Source: Maritalea myrionectae DSM 19524
GTDB taxonomy: Bacteria > Pseudomonadota > Alphaproteobacteria > Rhizobiales > Devosiaceae
Direction of reading: 5' to 3'
Assembly (NCBI RefSeq): GCF_000423365.1
Contig: NZ_AUHV01000005.1
Span: 459,702 to 523,701, forward strand
DNA length: 64,000 bases
This document shows positions 1-7,937 of the stretch, one piece after another. The notes beneath the pieces were generated by a model, which was not told the DNA's origin, made no database searches, and was given only the letters and a program-made list of their open reading frames with translations. Both the position numbers and the translations under genes were made by a program. How positions within the stretch are numbered: position 1 is the first letter of the stretch; every line of letters starts with the position of its first letter.

Positions 1-1
1 C

Positions 2-856
2 CGCAATCCGCATTATCTGAAAACCGTTGAGATGGATGCCCATGTGCAGGCGCAATTGGGCTATGAGGGCATAGAGGCGGCACTGGCCGTTTTGCTGGTG
101 GTGCCCGCACAGGCCAGCCGCGCCGTTTTGGCGGAAATTGGAGCCGACCGCTTGGCCGGTATGCCCGTGGTTCTATGCGCCAAGGGGCTAGAGAAACAGA
201 CCTTAGAGCGCCAGAGTGAAATTTTGGCTGAAGCGTGTCCGAAAGCGGTGCCATTTGTGCTGTCGGGGCCCAGTTTTGCCGTGGATGTGGCGCAGGGCAA
301 GCCGACGGCGGTAACGCTCGCGGGACCAAATATTGAGGCCGCGCGGCAGATCGTTGATGTGTTGGCAGGGCCAACCTTTCGCCCCTATTCCAGCGACGAC
401 ATTGTAGGCGTTGAGTTGGCTGGGGCGCTCAAAAACATTTACGCCTTGGCCTGTGGGGCTGTTGACGGGGCGCAGCTTGGTTTGTCGGCGCGGTCATCGA
501 TTATGGCGCGCGCCTTTGCTGAAATGGGGCCGCTGATTGCAGCGATGGGCGGGCAACGCGAAAGCCTGAACAGTCTGGCTGGGCTGGGCGATTTGACCCT
601 AAGTTGTACAGCGCGGGAATCACGCAATTTCGATTTCGGTTTCCGCTTGGGCGCGGGTGAAACAGTTGAGCAAATCGTAAAGAGCGGCGCGAAACTGGCC
701 GAAGGCGTGCATTCCAGCCCGGTTGGTTTGGAACTGGCGAGAAAATATCAGGTTGAGGCGCCGATCATTGCGGCGGTGAATGCGCTATTGCGAGGCGAGG
801 CGCCAATTGAGAGCCTGGTGGCGCAATTGATGACACGGCCCTTGCGGTCTGAATAA
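2..856 (+). CDS. gpsA: NAD(P)-dependent glycerol-3-phosphate dehydrogenase, 5' end missing
   Basis: Reduces dihydroxyacetone phosphate to sn-glycerol 3-phosphate in the cytoplasm, the entry step of phospholipid synthesis. The frame is open from the first bases of the window (R-N-P-H-Y-L...), so the N-terminal Rossmann glycine motif lies upstream and the ATG at 32 is internal. Visible family marks are GPSFAVDVAQGKPT, the catalytic-lysine segment GALKNIYALACG and the substrate-binding ESRNFDFGFRLG. About 284 of roughly 330 residues are present. A YciI gene follows after 13 nt, then an EVE gene, an order common in rhizobia, where tsaD usually lies upstream (that part is inference). Confidence 0.96.
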   Translation, partial: RNPHYLKTVEMDAHVQAQLGYEGIEAALAVLLVVPAQASRAVLAEIGADRLAGMPVVLCAKGLEKQTLERQSEILAEACPKAVPFVLSGPSFAVDVAQGKPTAVTLAGPNIEAARQIVDVLAGPTFRPYSSDDIVGVELAGALKNIYALACGAVDGAQLGLSARSSIMARAFAEMGPLIAAMGGQRESLNSLAGLGDLTLSCTARESRNFDFGFRLGAGETVEQIVKSGAKLAEGVHSSPVGLELARKYQVEAPIIAAVNALLRGEAPIESLVAQLMTRPLRSE

Positions 857-869
857 GATGGAGAACTAA

Positions 870-1163
870 ATGTATTTTGTGGTTTCAGGACGGGATCGAC
901 CCGATGCGTTGGAATTGCGCAAGGAGACTCGTGCGGCTCACCTTGCTTACTGGAAAGATTTGGGAGATCAGTTGAAGCTGGCGGGGCCCTATCTCGACGA
1001 AGATGGCAACCCGACGGGCAGTTTAATCATTATTGATGTGCCGTCTTTAACCGCAGCGCGAACTTATGCCGAGGCCGACCCTTACGTGACACAGGGGGTT
1101 TTTGAATCCGTTGGTGTGACGGAGTGGGCCTGGGCCATCAATCCACCCGAGGAGAATGCATAA
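870..1163 (+). CDS. YciI family protein
   Basis: A 97-residue protein of the YciI-like ferredoxin-fold family. It shows the usual N-terminal strand, an AHLAYWKDLG segment, a central AGPYLDEDGNPTGSL turn and the C-terminal ADPYVTQGVFESVGVTEW segment containing the family's conserved D-P-Y. Some relatives act on small chlorinated or muconolactone-like compounds, but the role of this stand-alone form is unknown. It lies 13 nt after gpsA, and its TAA stop shares one base with the ATG of the EVE gene (TAATG). The two are therefore very likely translated together. Confidence 0.88.
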   Translation: MYFVVSGRDRPDALELRKETRAAHLAYWKDLGDQLKLAGPYLDEDGNPTGSLIIIDVPSLTAARTYAEADPYVTQGVFESVGVTEWAWAINPPEENA

Positions 1164-1579
1164 TGGCCTATTGGTTGTTTAAAAGCGAACCCAACACATG
1201 GGGTTGGGATGATCAGGTGAAAAAAGGCGCGCCGGAAGAGTGGGATGGTGTGCGCAACTATCAGGCCCGCAACAATATGCGTGAGATGAAAGTGGGCGAC
1301 AAAGGTTTCTTCTATCATTCCGTGAATGAAAAGCGCATTGTTGGTGTGGTGAAGGTGGCTGCGGAAGCGCACCCTGACAGCACCACAGATGACCCGCGTT
1401 GGGAGTGTGTGGACATAGAAGCCGTAGAAAGCTTTAAAACCCCCATCACGCTTGAAAATGTAAAACAGCACCCTGATCTGGAAGACATGGTATTGGTCAA
1501 TAATTCACGTCTTTCTGTGCAACCCGTTACTGAGAAAGAATGGGAAATTATTTGCAAACTGGGGGGCGTAAAGCCATAA
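1163..1579 (+). CDS. EVE domain-containing protein
   Basis: A 138-residue protein consisting of one EVE (PUA-like) domain. It begins MAYWLFKSEPNTWGWDD, the hallmark start of the family, followed by W-D-G-V-R-N-Y-Q-A-R-N, the most conserved EVE segment. EVE domains are thought to recognise modified bases in DNA or RNA; the target here is unknown. The reading frame is open from 1124, but the ATG at 1163 is preferred because it overlaps the YciI stop (TAATG) and gives the standard N-terminus. It appears to be the third gene of the gpsA unit. Confidence 0.92.
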   Translation: MAYWLFKSEPNTWGWDDQVKKGAPEEWDGVRNYQARNNMREMKVGDKGFFYHSVNEKRIVGVVKVAAEAHPDSTTDDPRWECVDIEAVESFKTPITLENVKQHPDLEDMVLVNNSRLSVQPVTEKEWEIICKLGGVKP

Positions 1580-1631
1580 TTACTCACGGGTATTAAATCG
1601 TGCTCGTCTCATCTTTTGGGGAGGAAAGAAG

Positions 1632-2060
1632 ATGACACATTTTGTAGGTGTGAATTGGCTGGCAGTTTTGCTGGCCGCGCTGGGGAGCATGGTGCTCGGC
1701 ATGGGCTGGTACTCAGCCTTGGGCAAGCAGTGGATGAATGCACTGGGCAAAACCAGAGAAGACTTGATGCCTGACGGCAAGGCATCACCAATGCCGTTTG
1801 TGGTTGCCGCCGTCTGTCAGCTCATTATGGCGTATTTTTTATTGCTGCTCACGCGCACGATTTTGGACAGCAGTGCCACGGATATCCAGATTTGGGATGC
1901 GGTCATGATTGGGGGGCACATGTGGATTGGATTTATCATGACTTCGATGGTGCTAAACCATGCCTATCAGGGCCAAAAATATACACTCACGCTGATTGAT
2001 GGCGGGTATCTATTGGGTGTAATGATCGTTCAAGGCGTGATTCTGGGGCTGCTGGCATAG
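1632..2060 (+). CDS. DUF1761 family membrane protein
   Basis: A 142-residue protein with about four hydrophobic segments (roughly residues 8-28, 56-77, 88-110 and 122-141). The N-terminal VNWLAVLLAALGSMVLGMGWYS resembles DUF1761, a family of small integral membrane proteins of unknown function. The ATG at 1632 is preceded by GAGGAAAGAAG, a good ribosome binding site. It follows the EVE gene after 53 nt in the same direction and is closed by a hairpin terminator, so it may be the last gene of the gpsA transcript. No catalytic residues are recognisable. Confidence 0.8.
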   Translation: MTHFVGVNWLAVLLAALGSMVLGMGWYSALGKQWMNALGKTREDLMPDGKASPMPFVVAAVCQLIMAYFLLLLTRTILDSSATDIQIWDAVMIGGHMWIGFIMTSMVLNHAYQGQKYTLTLIDGGYLLGVMIVQGVILGLLA

Positions 2061-2106
2061 TTCAGCCGTCCATCTAAAAAATTTTCATAGCGATTTGAAT
2101 TACTTA

Positions 2107-2138
2107 CCGTCACGGGCCGAAGTCGTGGCGGTTTTTTT
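2107..2138 (+). terminator. Intrinsic terminator after the DUF1761 gene
   Basis: CCGTCACG at 2107-2114 pairs with CGTGGCGG at 2124-2131 (8 bp, one G-T pair), followed by seven T. It ends the gpsA-DUF1761 gene group. Confidence 0.8.
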
Positions 2139-2362
2139 AATGATTCTTTAAAAGTATCAGATGTAACCATGAAGACGAATTTACGATTCTGTGTCGTTGT
2201 GTGATCTTCCTGCAGTCTAAATGTGTAACCAAAACGCTGTTTTCAAGAAAAATAAGTAAATGAACTGCATTCATCGAATGTTAATTGGATGGTGTAAGTA
2301 TAACTTTGCTTTGATTTTCGTTATATTTTAGGTTGTAGAATTTATTTTAATTAGAGGTGCTT
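2139..2362 (+). other. AT-rich leader upstream of the PAS-transducer pair
   Basis: About 220 bases with no credible gene on either strand, markedly richer in A+T than the flanking DNA. It must hold the promoter of the following operon. A TATAAC hexamer near 2300 and a TATATTTTA stretch near 2325 are possible -10 elements, but I find no -35 at correct spacing, so no promoter is called. AGAGG at 2353-2357 is the ribosome binding site of the PAS gene. Confidence 0.5.
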
Positions 2363-2875
2363 ATGCTTGCTGTTGAAGGCGCGCAGCGGTCTTTCGATCC
2401 TGAGCGGATTGTTGTTTCAAAGACCAATCTTAAAGGTCACATCCAATATGCAAACCGAGTGTTTCTCGATCTTGCTGAATATAGTGAGCAGGAATTGCTG
2501 GGAAAACCCCACAGCATCATTCGGTCAGATGCCATGCCCCGCTGTGTGTTTAAGCTTTTGTGGGACAGGTTGCTCGCCGGGCGTGAGGTATTCGCCTATG
2601 TGGTGAATGGCACCAAAAATGGCAATCATTATTGGGTGTTCGCACATGTTACGCCAAGCCGAAATGGCAAGGGCGAAATCACTTCATTTCATTCAAATCG
2701 ACGCTATGCCCGCCCAGAAGCGATTGCGCAAATCAGTTCGATTTATGAGTTGCTTCTGAATGAAGAGAAAAGTCACAAAAATCGCAAGGCAGGGCTGCAG
2801 GCCTCTTCCGAGAAATTAGATGCTATTTTGGCCGAGAAGGGCATGGATTATGATGAATTCGTATTCACTCTCTAG
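2363..2875 (+). CDS. Stand-alone Aer-like PAS domain protein
   Basis: A 170-residue soluble protein consisting of one PAS domain (about residues 15-115) and a helical tail. It aligns with the sensory domain of the E. coli aerotaxis receptor Aer: an N-terminal S-x-T-N/D-L, Y-A-N-R-V-F, E-L-L-G-K-P-H, the tryptophan before the core strand (LLWDRLLAG) and [13 protein letters not shown]. Aer has R-H-P-D-M-P at its FAD-binding loop; here it reads R-S-D-A-M-P, keeping the arginine but not the histidine or aspartate, so the cofactor is uncertain. The ATG at 2363 is preferred over GTG 2357, which overlaps the Shine-Dalgarno AGAGG. The gene overlaps the next, a transducer without its own sensor, by 26 nt, which suggests the two proteins act as one split receptor. 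Confidence 0.85.
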   Translation: MLAVEGAQRSFDPERIVVSKTNLKGHIQYANRVFLDLAEYSEQELLGKPHSIIRSDAMPRCVFKLLWDRLLAGREVFAYVVNGTKNGNHYWVFAHVTPSRNGKGEITSFHSNRRYARPEAIAQISSIYELLLNEEKSHKNRKAGLQASSEKLDAILAEKGMDYDEFVFTL

Positions 2876-4412
2876 AGTTATTGCGGCCTCCAGTGCCTTG
2901 TTTGTGCTTTTTGTGGCCAATCTCGTATGCAGCGTGCTCAGCGCGCCGCTTTTCTTGGAGCTCACAATTGGGGCCCTGTCACTGGTTGTTCTTGCCTATT
3001 TGACGCATCAGTTTATTCGCTTACGGCGGTTTATCCGGCGCATTAAGACAACAGGCGAGGCGCTTCGCCGTGGTGATTTTGACGTGCGGCTTGTTGCCGT
3101 TGGTGCGCACGGCGAGTGCAGTGATGTTAAAGACACATTCAACGACATGATCGATGTGGCCGATGCGTTTGTGCGCGAAAGCTATTTGGCGATGCAAGCC
3201 GCCAGCGAAGGGCGCTATTATCGCAAAATTCGCAAGGAAGGCATGTTGGGTTCATACGCGCACGCCGTTGACGGGGTGAATGCGGGTATTGATCGCATGG
3301 GTGACTTTGCGGGCATGTTGGAAAGCTTGCGCAGCGAAATCGGTGAAGTTGTTGACGCGGCAGTAAGAGGCGATTTGAGCAAACGGGTTAATGCTGATTT
3401 CGGCGATGAAGGCCTTAACCAACTGGGGCAGAATGTGAATCTGTTGATGTCCACGATTGATCAGGGCATTTCCGACACGGGGACGGTGTTGTCGCATCTG
3501 GCCAAAGCGGACCTCTCCAAGCGAGTTGAAGGCAATTACCAAGGCGCATTTGCGCGATTGCAAGGGGACACCAACAAGGTGGCGGAAGAATTGACCAACA
3601 TTATTGGCAGCTTGCGGTCGACTTCAGGTGCGTTGAAATCTGCCACGGGTGAAATTTTGACCGGTTCGGATGATTTGGCTGAGCGCACCATGCGCCAGGC
3701 GGCGACGCTTGAGCACACTTCTGCGGCCATGCAGGAAATTGCCGAGATGGTCGAGACCAATGCCCAGCGGGCGCAAGAAGGCTATGCGGGGTCACAACGG
3801 GCGCAAGACATCGCGCAACGGGGTGGCGATGTTATGCGTGAAGCCAATGATGCCATGGGCCGGATCAGCGACAGCTCGAAGCAAATCTCCAAAGTGATCG
3901 AGATGATCGACAATATTGCCTTTCAAACCAACCTGCTGGCGCTGAACGCCTCGGTGGAGGCCGCGCGAGCTGGCGAGGCGGGCAAAGGCTTTGCGGTTGT
4001 CGCCGTTGAAGTGCGGCGATTGGCGCAGAGCGCTGCCGATGCCTCGAATGAGGTGAAGGTCTTGATTGAAAAAAGCACAGGCGAAGTGGAAAACGGCAGC
4101 GAACTTGTTGCCCGGGCTGGCCAATCCCTTGAAGAGATTGTTCAGGCTGTCGCCAGTTTTTCAACTTTGGTGCAGGGTTTTGCAAAAGACAGTCGCACGC
4201 AAGCAGACAAAATTGAAACATTGCATGCGTCGGTACGCGAGATGGACGAAACGACCCAGCACAATGCGGCCCTGGTGGAAGAAACCAATGCAGCGATTGA
4301 GCAAACAGAGGGTCGAGCAAGCGATTTGGACTCTGTTGTGAAACGGTTCAAAACCGACAAAGAAGACATTTCTTTGCCAGAGCTACCTCAACGCACCAGC
4401 AATGTCGCTTAA
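2850..4412 (+). CDS. Methyl-accepting transducer with poly-HAMP array and no periplasmic domain
   Basis: A 520-residue chemoreceptor-type signalling protein. Two hydrophobic helices (about residues 10-30 and 38-56) are joined by only about seven residues, so no ligand-binding periplasmic domain exists. Four HAMP-like units follow, marked by [11 protein letters not shown] (~68), [12 protein letters not shown] (~113), [12 protein letters not shown] (~168) and [12 protein letters not shown] (~214). The cytoplasmic hairpin includes the conserved [19 protein letters not shown] tip and [16 protein letters not shown]. The reading frame opens at 2820; ATG 2850 is chosen because AAGGG sits 8 nt upstream and the protein then starts just before the first membrane helix. 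Input probably comes from the overlapping PAS protein. The output, CheA coupling, is inferred from the family. Confidence 0.9.
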   Translation: MMNSYSLSRVIAASSALFVLFVANLVCSVLSAPLFLELTIGALSLVVLAYLTHQFIRLRRFIRRIKTTGEALRRGDFDVRLVAVGAHGECSDVKDTFNDMIDVADAFVRESYLAMQAASEGRYYRKIRKEGMLGSYAHAVDGVNAGIDRMGDFAGMLESLRSEIGEVVDAAVRGDLSKRVNADFGDEGLNQLGQNVNLLMSTIDQGISDTGTVLSHLAKADLSKRVEGNYQGAFARLQGDTNKVAEELTNIIGSLRSTSGALKSATGEILTGSDDLAERTMRQAATLEHTSAAMQEIAEMVETNAQRAQEGYAGSQRAQDIAQRGGDVMREANDAMGRISDSSKQISKVIEMIDNIAFQTNLLALNASVEAARAGEAGKGFAVVAVEVRRLAQSAADASNEVKVLIEKSTGEVENGSELVARAGQSLEEIVQAVASFSTLVQGFAKDSRTQADKIETLHASVREMDETTQHNAALVEETNAAIEQTEGRASDLDSVVKRFKTDKEDISLPELPQRTSNVA

Positions 4413-4451
4413 AACCTGAAAAATGCCTCTAGGTATTTGATCTGATGATGG

Positions 4452-4495
4452 CCCTCATGCGTTTGTTTTAAAACAGGTGCGTGAGGGTTTATTTT
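4452..4495 (+). terminator. Long hairpin ending the transducer gene and overlapping the phrB ribosome binding site
   Basis: The arms 4452-4469 and 4470-4487 can pair over 18 positions (four G-U pairs), followed by TTTATTTT. This looks like an intrinsic terminator for the transducer gene. The right arm ends in GTGAGGG (4481-4487), which is also the only Shine-Dalgarno candidate for phrB, and the phrB TTG start lies in the T-rich tail. Confidence 0.7.
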
Positions 4496-5951
4496 GAGTA
4501 AGACAAAGCAAAAAGTTGTCATTTGCTGGTTTCGGCGAGATTTGAGATTGGCCGACAATCCGGCACTTTGTGCGGCCCATGAGGCCAAACTGCCTGTATT
4601 GCCCCTTTATATCGACGATCAGGGTTTTGGCGATCAGCCCAAAGCGGGCGGGGCGTCCAATGTTTGGCTGCATCATGCCCTATCGGCGCTGGACGGCAGC
4701 ATGGATGGGCGGCTGGTGTTGTTTAAAGGCAGTGCCCAGTCGGTCTTCGAAACGCTTGCAGATCAATTTGACATTGCCGCTGTGCACTGGAACCGCATGT
4801 ATGAGCCTGCAGCGATTGCGCGGGACAAGGCGCTAAAGAGTTGGCTGACAGAACGTGATATTGAGGTGCGCAGCCACAATGCAAGCTTGCTTTTTGAACC
4901 ATGGACGATTGAGAAAAAAGATGGCGGCCCCTACAAGGTTTTTACCCCCTTTTACAAAAAAGGCTGCCTGAATGCGGATCCGCCGCGCAAGCCGATCGCC
5001 GCACCTGCGGACCTCAATCTTTGTTCAGTGCAGCCTGAGAATGCGGTCAAACTAGACGACCTTAAGCTGTTGCCTGATCGTGATTGGGGGGCGAAAATTA
5101 CCAAAGGCTGGGACATCAGCGAAGCGGGTGCACGGGCCATGTGGGACACTTTCGTCGATGAAGGCTTATTCAATTATAAGCAGGGCCGTGATTTCCCGGC
5201 AAAGCCTTATGTTTCGCGGCTGTCGCCCTATTTGCATTTCGGGCAAATCTCGCCGCACCAATTGTGGGCGGCGTTAGATCACTACGATCAAGATCGGAAT
5301 GTCGAACATTATCGCTCTGAACTTGGTTGGCGTGAATTCTCAGCCTATTTGCTCTATCATTTCCCCAGCTTGCCGCAAAAAAACTTTCAACCGCAATTTG
5401 AAGGGTTTAGATGGACCCCAAATGAGACATATTTGAAGCGATGGCAGCGCGGGCAGACCGGGGTGCCGATTGTCGATGCGGGGATGCGTGAGCTTTGGCG
5501 TACGGGTTATATGCATAACCGGGTGCGCATGATTGTCGCGTCCTATCTGACCAAAAATCTGCGGCAGGATTGGCGGGACGGCATGGCCTGGTTTGAAGAT
5601 TGCTTGTTTGATGCAGATTTGGCCAGCAACAGTGCTTCTTGGCAGTGGGTTGCCGGCACGGGGGCTGATGCTGCGCCCTATTTTCGTGTGTTTAACCCGG
5701 CCTTGCAGGGGCAAAAATTTGATGCGGAGGGCGAGTATATTCGCACTTATGTGCCGGAATTGCGCGATGTGCCGACGCGCTATTTGTTTGCGCCGTGGGA
5801 AGCGCCGGATGATGAGCGCAAAAAATATGGGCTCGACGGCTCTAAATACCCCGAACCCATGGTGAATTTGAAAGAATCACGCAAAGCGGCGTTGGCCGCT
5901 TATGAAAAGCACAAGGATGAGCGCGCCGCTCAAATGGAATCAGAAATCTGA
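4494..5951 (+). CDS. phrB: Deoxyribodipyrimidine photolyase
   Basis: A 485-residue DNA photolyase of the cryptochrome/photolyase family, which repairs UV-induced pyrimidine dimers using blue light and FAD. The N-terminal alpha/beta domain starts ICWFRRDLRLADNPAL. The FAD-binding helical domain contains GLFNYKQGRDFP, SPYLHFGQISP, ELGWREFSAYLLYHFP, GVPIVDAGMRELWRTGYMHNR and the D-L-A-S-N-S-A-S-W-Q-W-V-A-G-T-G-A-D-A-A segment. It ends in the usual YPEPMV. The start must be TTG at 4494, because no ATG or GTG occurs in frame before the conserved WFRRDLRL. GTGAGGG lies 6 nt upstream inside a hairpin. The 3' end overlaps the minus-strand DUF1674 gene by 12 bases. Confidence 0.96.
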   Translation: MSKTKQKVVICWFRRDLRLADNPALCAAHEAKLPVLPLYIDDQGFGDQPKAGGASNVWLHHALSALDGSMDGRLVLFKGSAQSVFETLADQFDIAAVHWNRMYEPAAIARDKALKSWLTERDIEVRSHNASLLFEPWTIEKKDGGPYKVFTPFYKKGCLNADPPRKPIAAPADLNLCSVQPENAVKLDDLKLLPDRDWGAKITKGWDISEAGARAMWDTFVDEGLFNYKQGRDFPAKPYVSRLSPYLHFGQISPHQLWAALDHYDQDRNVEHYRSELGWREFSAYLLYHFPSLPQKNFQPQFEGFRWTPNETYLKRWQRGQTGVPIVDAGMRELWRTGYMHNRVRMIVASYLTKNLRQDWRDGMAWFEDCLFDADLASNSASWQWVAGTGADAAPYFRVFNPALQGQKFDAEGEYIRTYVPELRDVPTRYLFAPWEAPDDERKKYGLDGSKYPEPMVNLKESRKAALAAYEKHKDERAAQMESEI

Positions 5952-6116
5952 GGCGATGCCCTTGTTTTCCCAATCGCCATAACGTGCTGGGTCTGGTCCC
6001 TTTTTGCCGTTGATTTCTTTGGGGGCGTATTTTTGCTTCTGGTCAATTTCAGCGCGGCGGGCCTGGGCCTCAGCTAAAGCTTGCTCAGCGATTTTTGGGT
6101 CTGGTTTTTTATCCAT
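5940..6116 (-). CDS. DUF1674 / SDHAF4-like small protein
   Basis: A 58-residue protein read on the minus strand. It starts MDKKPDPKIAEQALAEAQAR, has a lysine-rich centre, and ends G-P-D-P-A-R-Y-G-D-W-E-N-K-G-I-A-S-D-F. The GP(D/E)PxRYGDWExKGxxxDF ending is the signature of DUF1674, the bacterial relatives of mitochondrial succinate dehydrogenase assembly factor 4, which protects flavinylated SdhA before complex assembly. AAGGGG lies about 8 nt upstream of the ATG. Its stop lies inside the last codons of phrB (convergent overlap). It is about 27 kb from the sdh genes of this window, so any partnership with SdhA is inferred from the family only. Confidence 0.88.
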   Translation of the reverse strand: MDKKPDPKIAEQALAEAQARRAEIDQKQKYAPKEINGKKGPDPARYGDWENKGIASDF

Positions 6117-6158
6117 TGTCGATCCCCTTAAATGTGGGCGGAGTTTATCAAGTGCGAC

Positions 6159-6791
6159 CTAGGGTGCAAGCAAAATTGTGTTCAGCTTTATGTCCCATGG
6201 TTGCGGAAAGATGGTTTGGATTTGGCAGAATTCGGCCCCAATACCGATCGTGTGGGCATTTGGGCGACGCGCCAATGTCCGGTCGTAATAGCCGCCGCCA
6301 TTGCCCAGCCGATATTGTGCCGCATCAACACCTAAGAGCGGCACAACAATGATGTCAGGGTCGAGCGGGGCTGAGGCGGCGGGAATGGGAATGTTGAAAT
6401 GCCCCATTTGCATTTCGCTTCGCGGCGTCCAATGGTGAAATTCGAGCGGTTGATGTTTGGCGGGCATAACAGGCAGCGAAAGGATTGCGCCACGTTTATG
6501 CATATTGGCCATCCAATCGCGGAGATCTAGTTCGCCGCGAATGGGCCAGTAGGCCGCGATAACCTTGTCCTTGGGGTCACCTATGGCTTCATTTAACAGC
6601 GTACCAATTGCTGTGGCCGTGGCGCGTCGTGCGTCTAACGAAACTGCTTTGCGTTTGGCATAGAGCTCTTGGCGGGTGGCGTTGCGAAAACGGGTGACAT
6701 CGCGCACTGTATCCAGGTCCACCACATGCCCATCCACCAATTGATGGCTCATGCAGCTATTTGAACCGGAAGGTGAAGGTCGGTCTGTCAT
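6159..6791 (-). CDS. 5-formyltetrahydrofolate cyclo-ligase
   Basis: Converts 5-formyl-THF to 5,10-methenyl-THF with ATP. Of its 210 residues, the recognisable parts are AAYWPIRGELDLRDW (substrate and phosphate binding), LSLPVMPAKHQPLEFHHW, IIVVPLLGVDAAQYRLGNGGGYYDRTL (the family signature with LGxGGGYYDR) and GIGAEFCQ. The frame is open to 6905, but MTDRPSPSGSN at 6791 is chosen because AAAGGA lies upstream and the alphaproteobacterial form with an N-terminal stretch (DTVRDVTRFRNATRQEL) fits. ATG 6752 is the alternative. A TATGAT hexamer (minus strand, about 6848-6853) is a plausible -10. The gene diverges from htpX. Confidence 0.92.
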   Translation of the reverse strand: MTDRPSPSGSNSCMSHQLVDGHVVDLDTVRDVTRFRNATRQELYAKRKAVSLDARRATATAIGTLLNEAIGDPKDKVIAAYWPIRGELDLRDWMANMHKRGAILSLPVMPAKHQPLEFHHWTPRSEMQMGHFNIPIPAASAPLDPDIIVVPLLGVDAAQYRLGNGGGYYDRTLARRPNAHTIGIGAEFCQIQTIFPQPWDIKLNTILLAP

Positions 6792-6929
6792 ATGAAGGTG
6801 TAGTCCTTTGAGATGAGTGCCGCAGTTTGGGCACAATAGGGCGGGTATCATAGCAAGGCAAATTTTCCCCCCGGGGCACTTGCCACAAGGCGTAAACATG
6901 CCCATTTAAAGGTCTGAAAGGAATTTCGA

Positions 6930-7931
6930 ATGGTGAATGCGATCAGAACGACATTTTTGTTGGCCGTGTTGACGGGCTTGTTTATGGCAATTGGTTTTGT
7001 CATTGGCGGGCGTGGCGGCATGATGCTGGCCCTGTTGATGGCGTTGATGATGAATATGTTTTCATTTTGGAATTCCGACAAGATCGTTCTGCGGATGCAA
7101 AACGCCAAGGCGATCAGCTTTCAACAATCACCAGATTTGCACGAAATGGTGGCGCGCCTGTCGGAAAATGCAGGTATTCCTGCGCCACAAATCTATCTGA
7201 TTGAAAGTGACCAGCCCAATGCGTTTGCCACCGGACGCAACCCGGAAAATGCGGCAGTGGCCGTGTCGACGGGTTTGATCAAACGGCTCAGTTACGATGA
7301 GATTGAAGGCGTGGTGGCGCATGAGTTGGCGCACATTCGCTCACGCGATACATTGACCATGACCATTACTGCAACATTGGCCGGTGCCATTTCCATGTTG
7401 GCGCAGTTTGGTCTGTTCTTCGGCGCGCGGAACAGCAATTCGCCGATCGGGCCAATTGGGTCCATCCTGATGGTCATCGTGGCGCCAATTGCGGCATTGT
7501 TGGTGCAGATGGCCGTTAGCCGTGTGCGCGAATATGAAGCGGACCGCGATGGGGCCGAGATCACCGGCAATCCAGAAGCGCTGGCGCGGGCGCTGGATAA
7601 GATTGCCAATCATGCGAAACAAATCAGCAATGTGTATGCTCGTCGCTCGCCGGGCATGGCGCATATGTACATCATCAACCCGCTTGCGGGCAAACGGGGG
7701 GACAATTGGTTCTCCACCCACCCGAATGTGAAAAACCGGGTGGCGGCGTTGATGGAAATGGCAAAAGAGCAACAGCTGTCACAAAATGAGTCGTGGCCCC
7801 GTTCTCGCCATAATGCGGCGCAACAAACGGGCCACGCACAAAGCGCACCGCGATCTGCGGGTTGGCGGGTGCCAAAAACAGCGCGAGATCAGCGCGACAA
7901 TAACGACACGTCTAAAGGGCCTTGGGGTTAA
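6930..7931 (+). CDS. htpX: Zinc metalloprotease HtpX
   Basis: A membrane-bound M48 metallopeptidase of the cytoplasmic membrane that degrades misfolded membrane proteins. Its 333 residues show two N-terminal membrane helices (about 5-26 and 28-48), the zinc motif HELAH (131-135) in VVAHELAHIRSRD, two further hydrophobic stretches (about 145-165 and 175-195) and the third ligand region SRVREYEADRDGAE. The C-terminal tail is proline/alanine/arginine-rich and probably unstructured. ATG 6930 is preceded by AAAGGAA. It is 6 nt upstream of rsmB, so the two are almost certainly co-transcribed, an arrangement common in rhizobia. Confidence 0.96.
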   Translation: MVNAIRTTFLLAVLTGLFMAIGFVIGGRGGMMLALLMALMMNMFSFWNSDKIVLRMQNAKAISFQQSPDLHEMVARLSENAGIPAPQIYLIESDQPNAFATGRNPENAAVAVSTGLIKRLSYDEIEGVVAHELAHIRSRDTLTMTITATLAGAISMLAQFGLFFGARNSNSPIGPIGSILMVIVAPIAALLVQMAVSRVREYEADRDGAEITGNPEALARALDKIANHAKQISNVYARRSPGMAHMYIINPLAGKRGDNWFSTHPNVKNRVAALMEMAKEQQLSQNESWPRSRHNAAQQTGHAQSAPRSAGWRVPKTARDQRDNNDTSKGPWG

Positions 7932-7937
7932 ATCAAT

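Noticed and set aside
2820..2875. PAS-transducer overlap as a sequencing frameshift in one fused Aer gene.
   Set aside because: The PAS protein has a natural ending after its helical tail and the transducer has its own Shine-Dalgarno (AAGGG) and start before the first membrane helix, so two real genes are more likely.
6725..6853. Possible 6S RNA upstream of the 5-formyl-THF cyclo-ligase gene, a place where ssrS often lies; a TATGAT -10 and a TGTGCCCA/TGGGCATG stem are present on the minus strand.
   Set aside because: The region is covered by the likely coding start MTDRPSPSG (6791), the paired segment spans only about 110 nt, and no clear 6S-like central bubble can be drawn.
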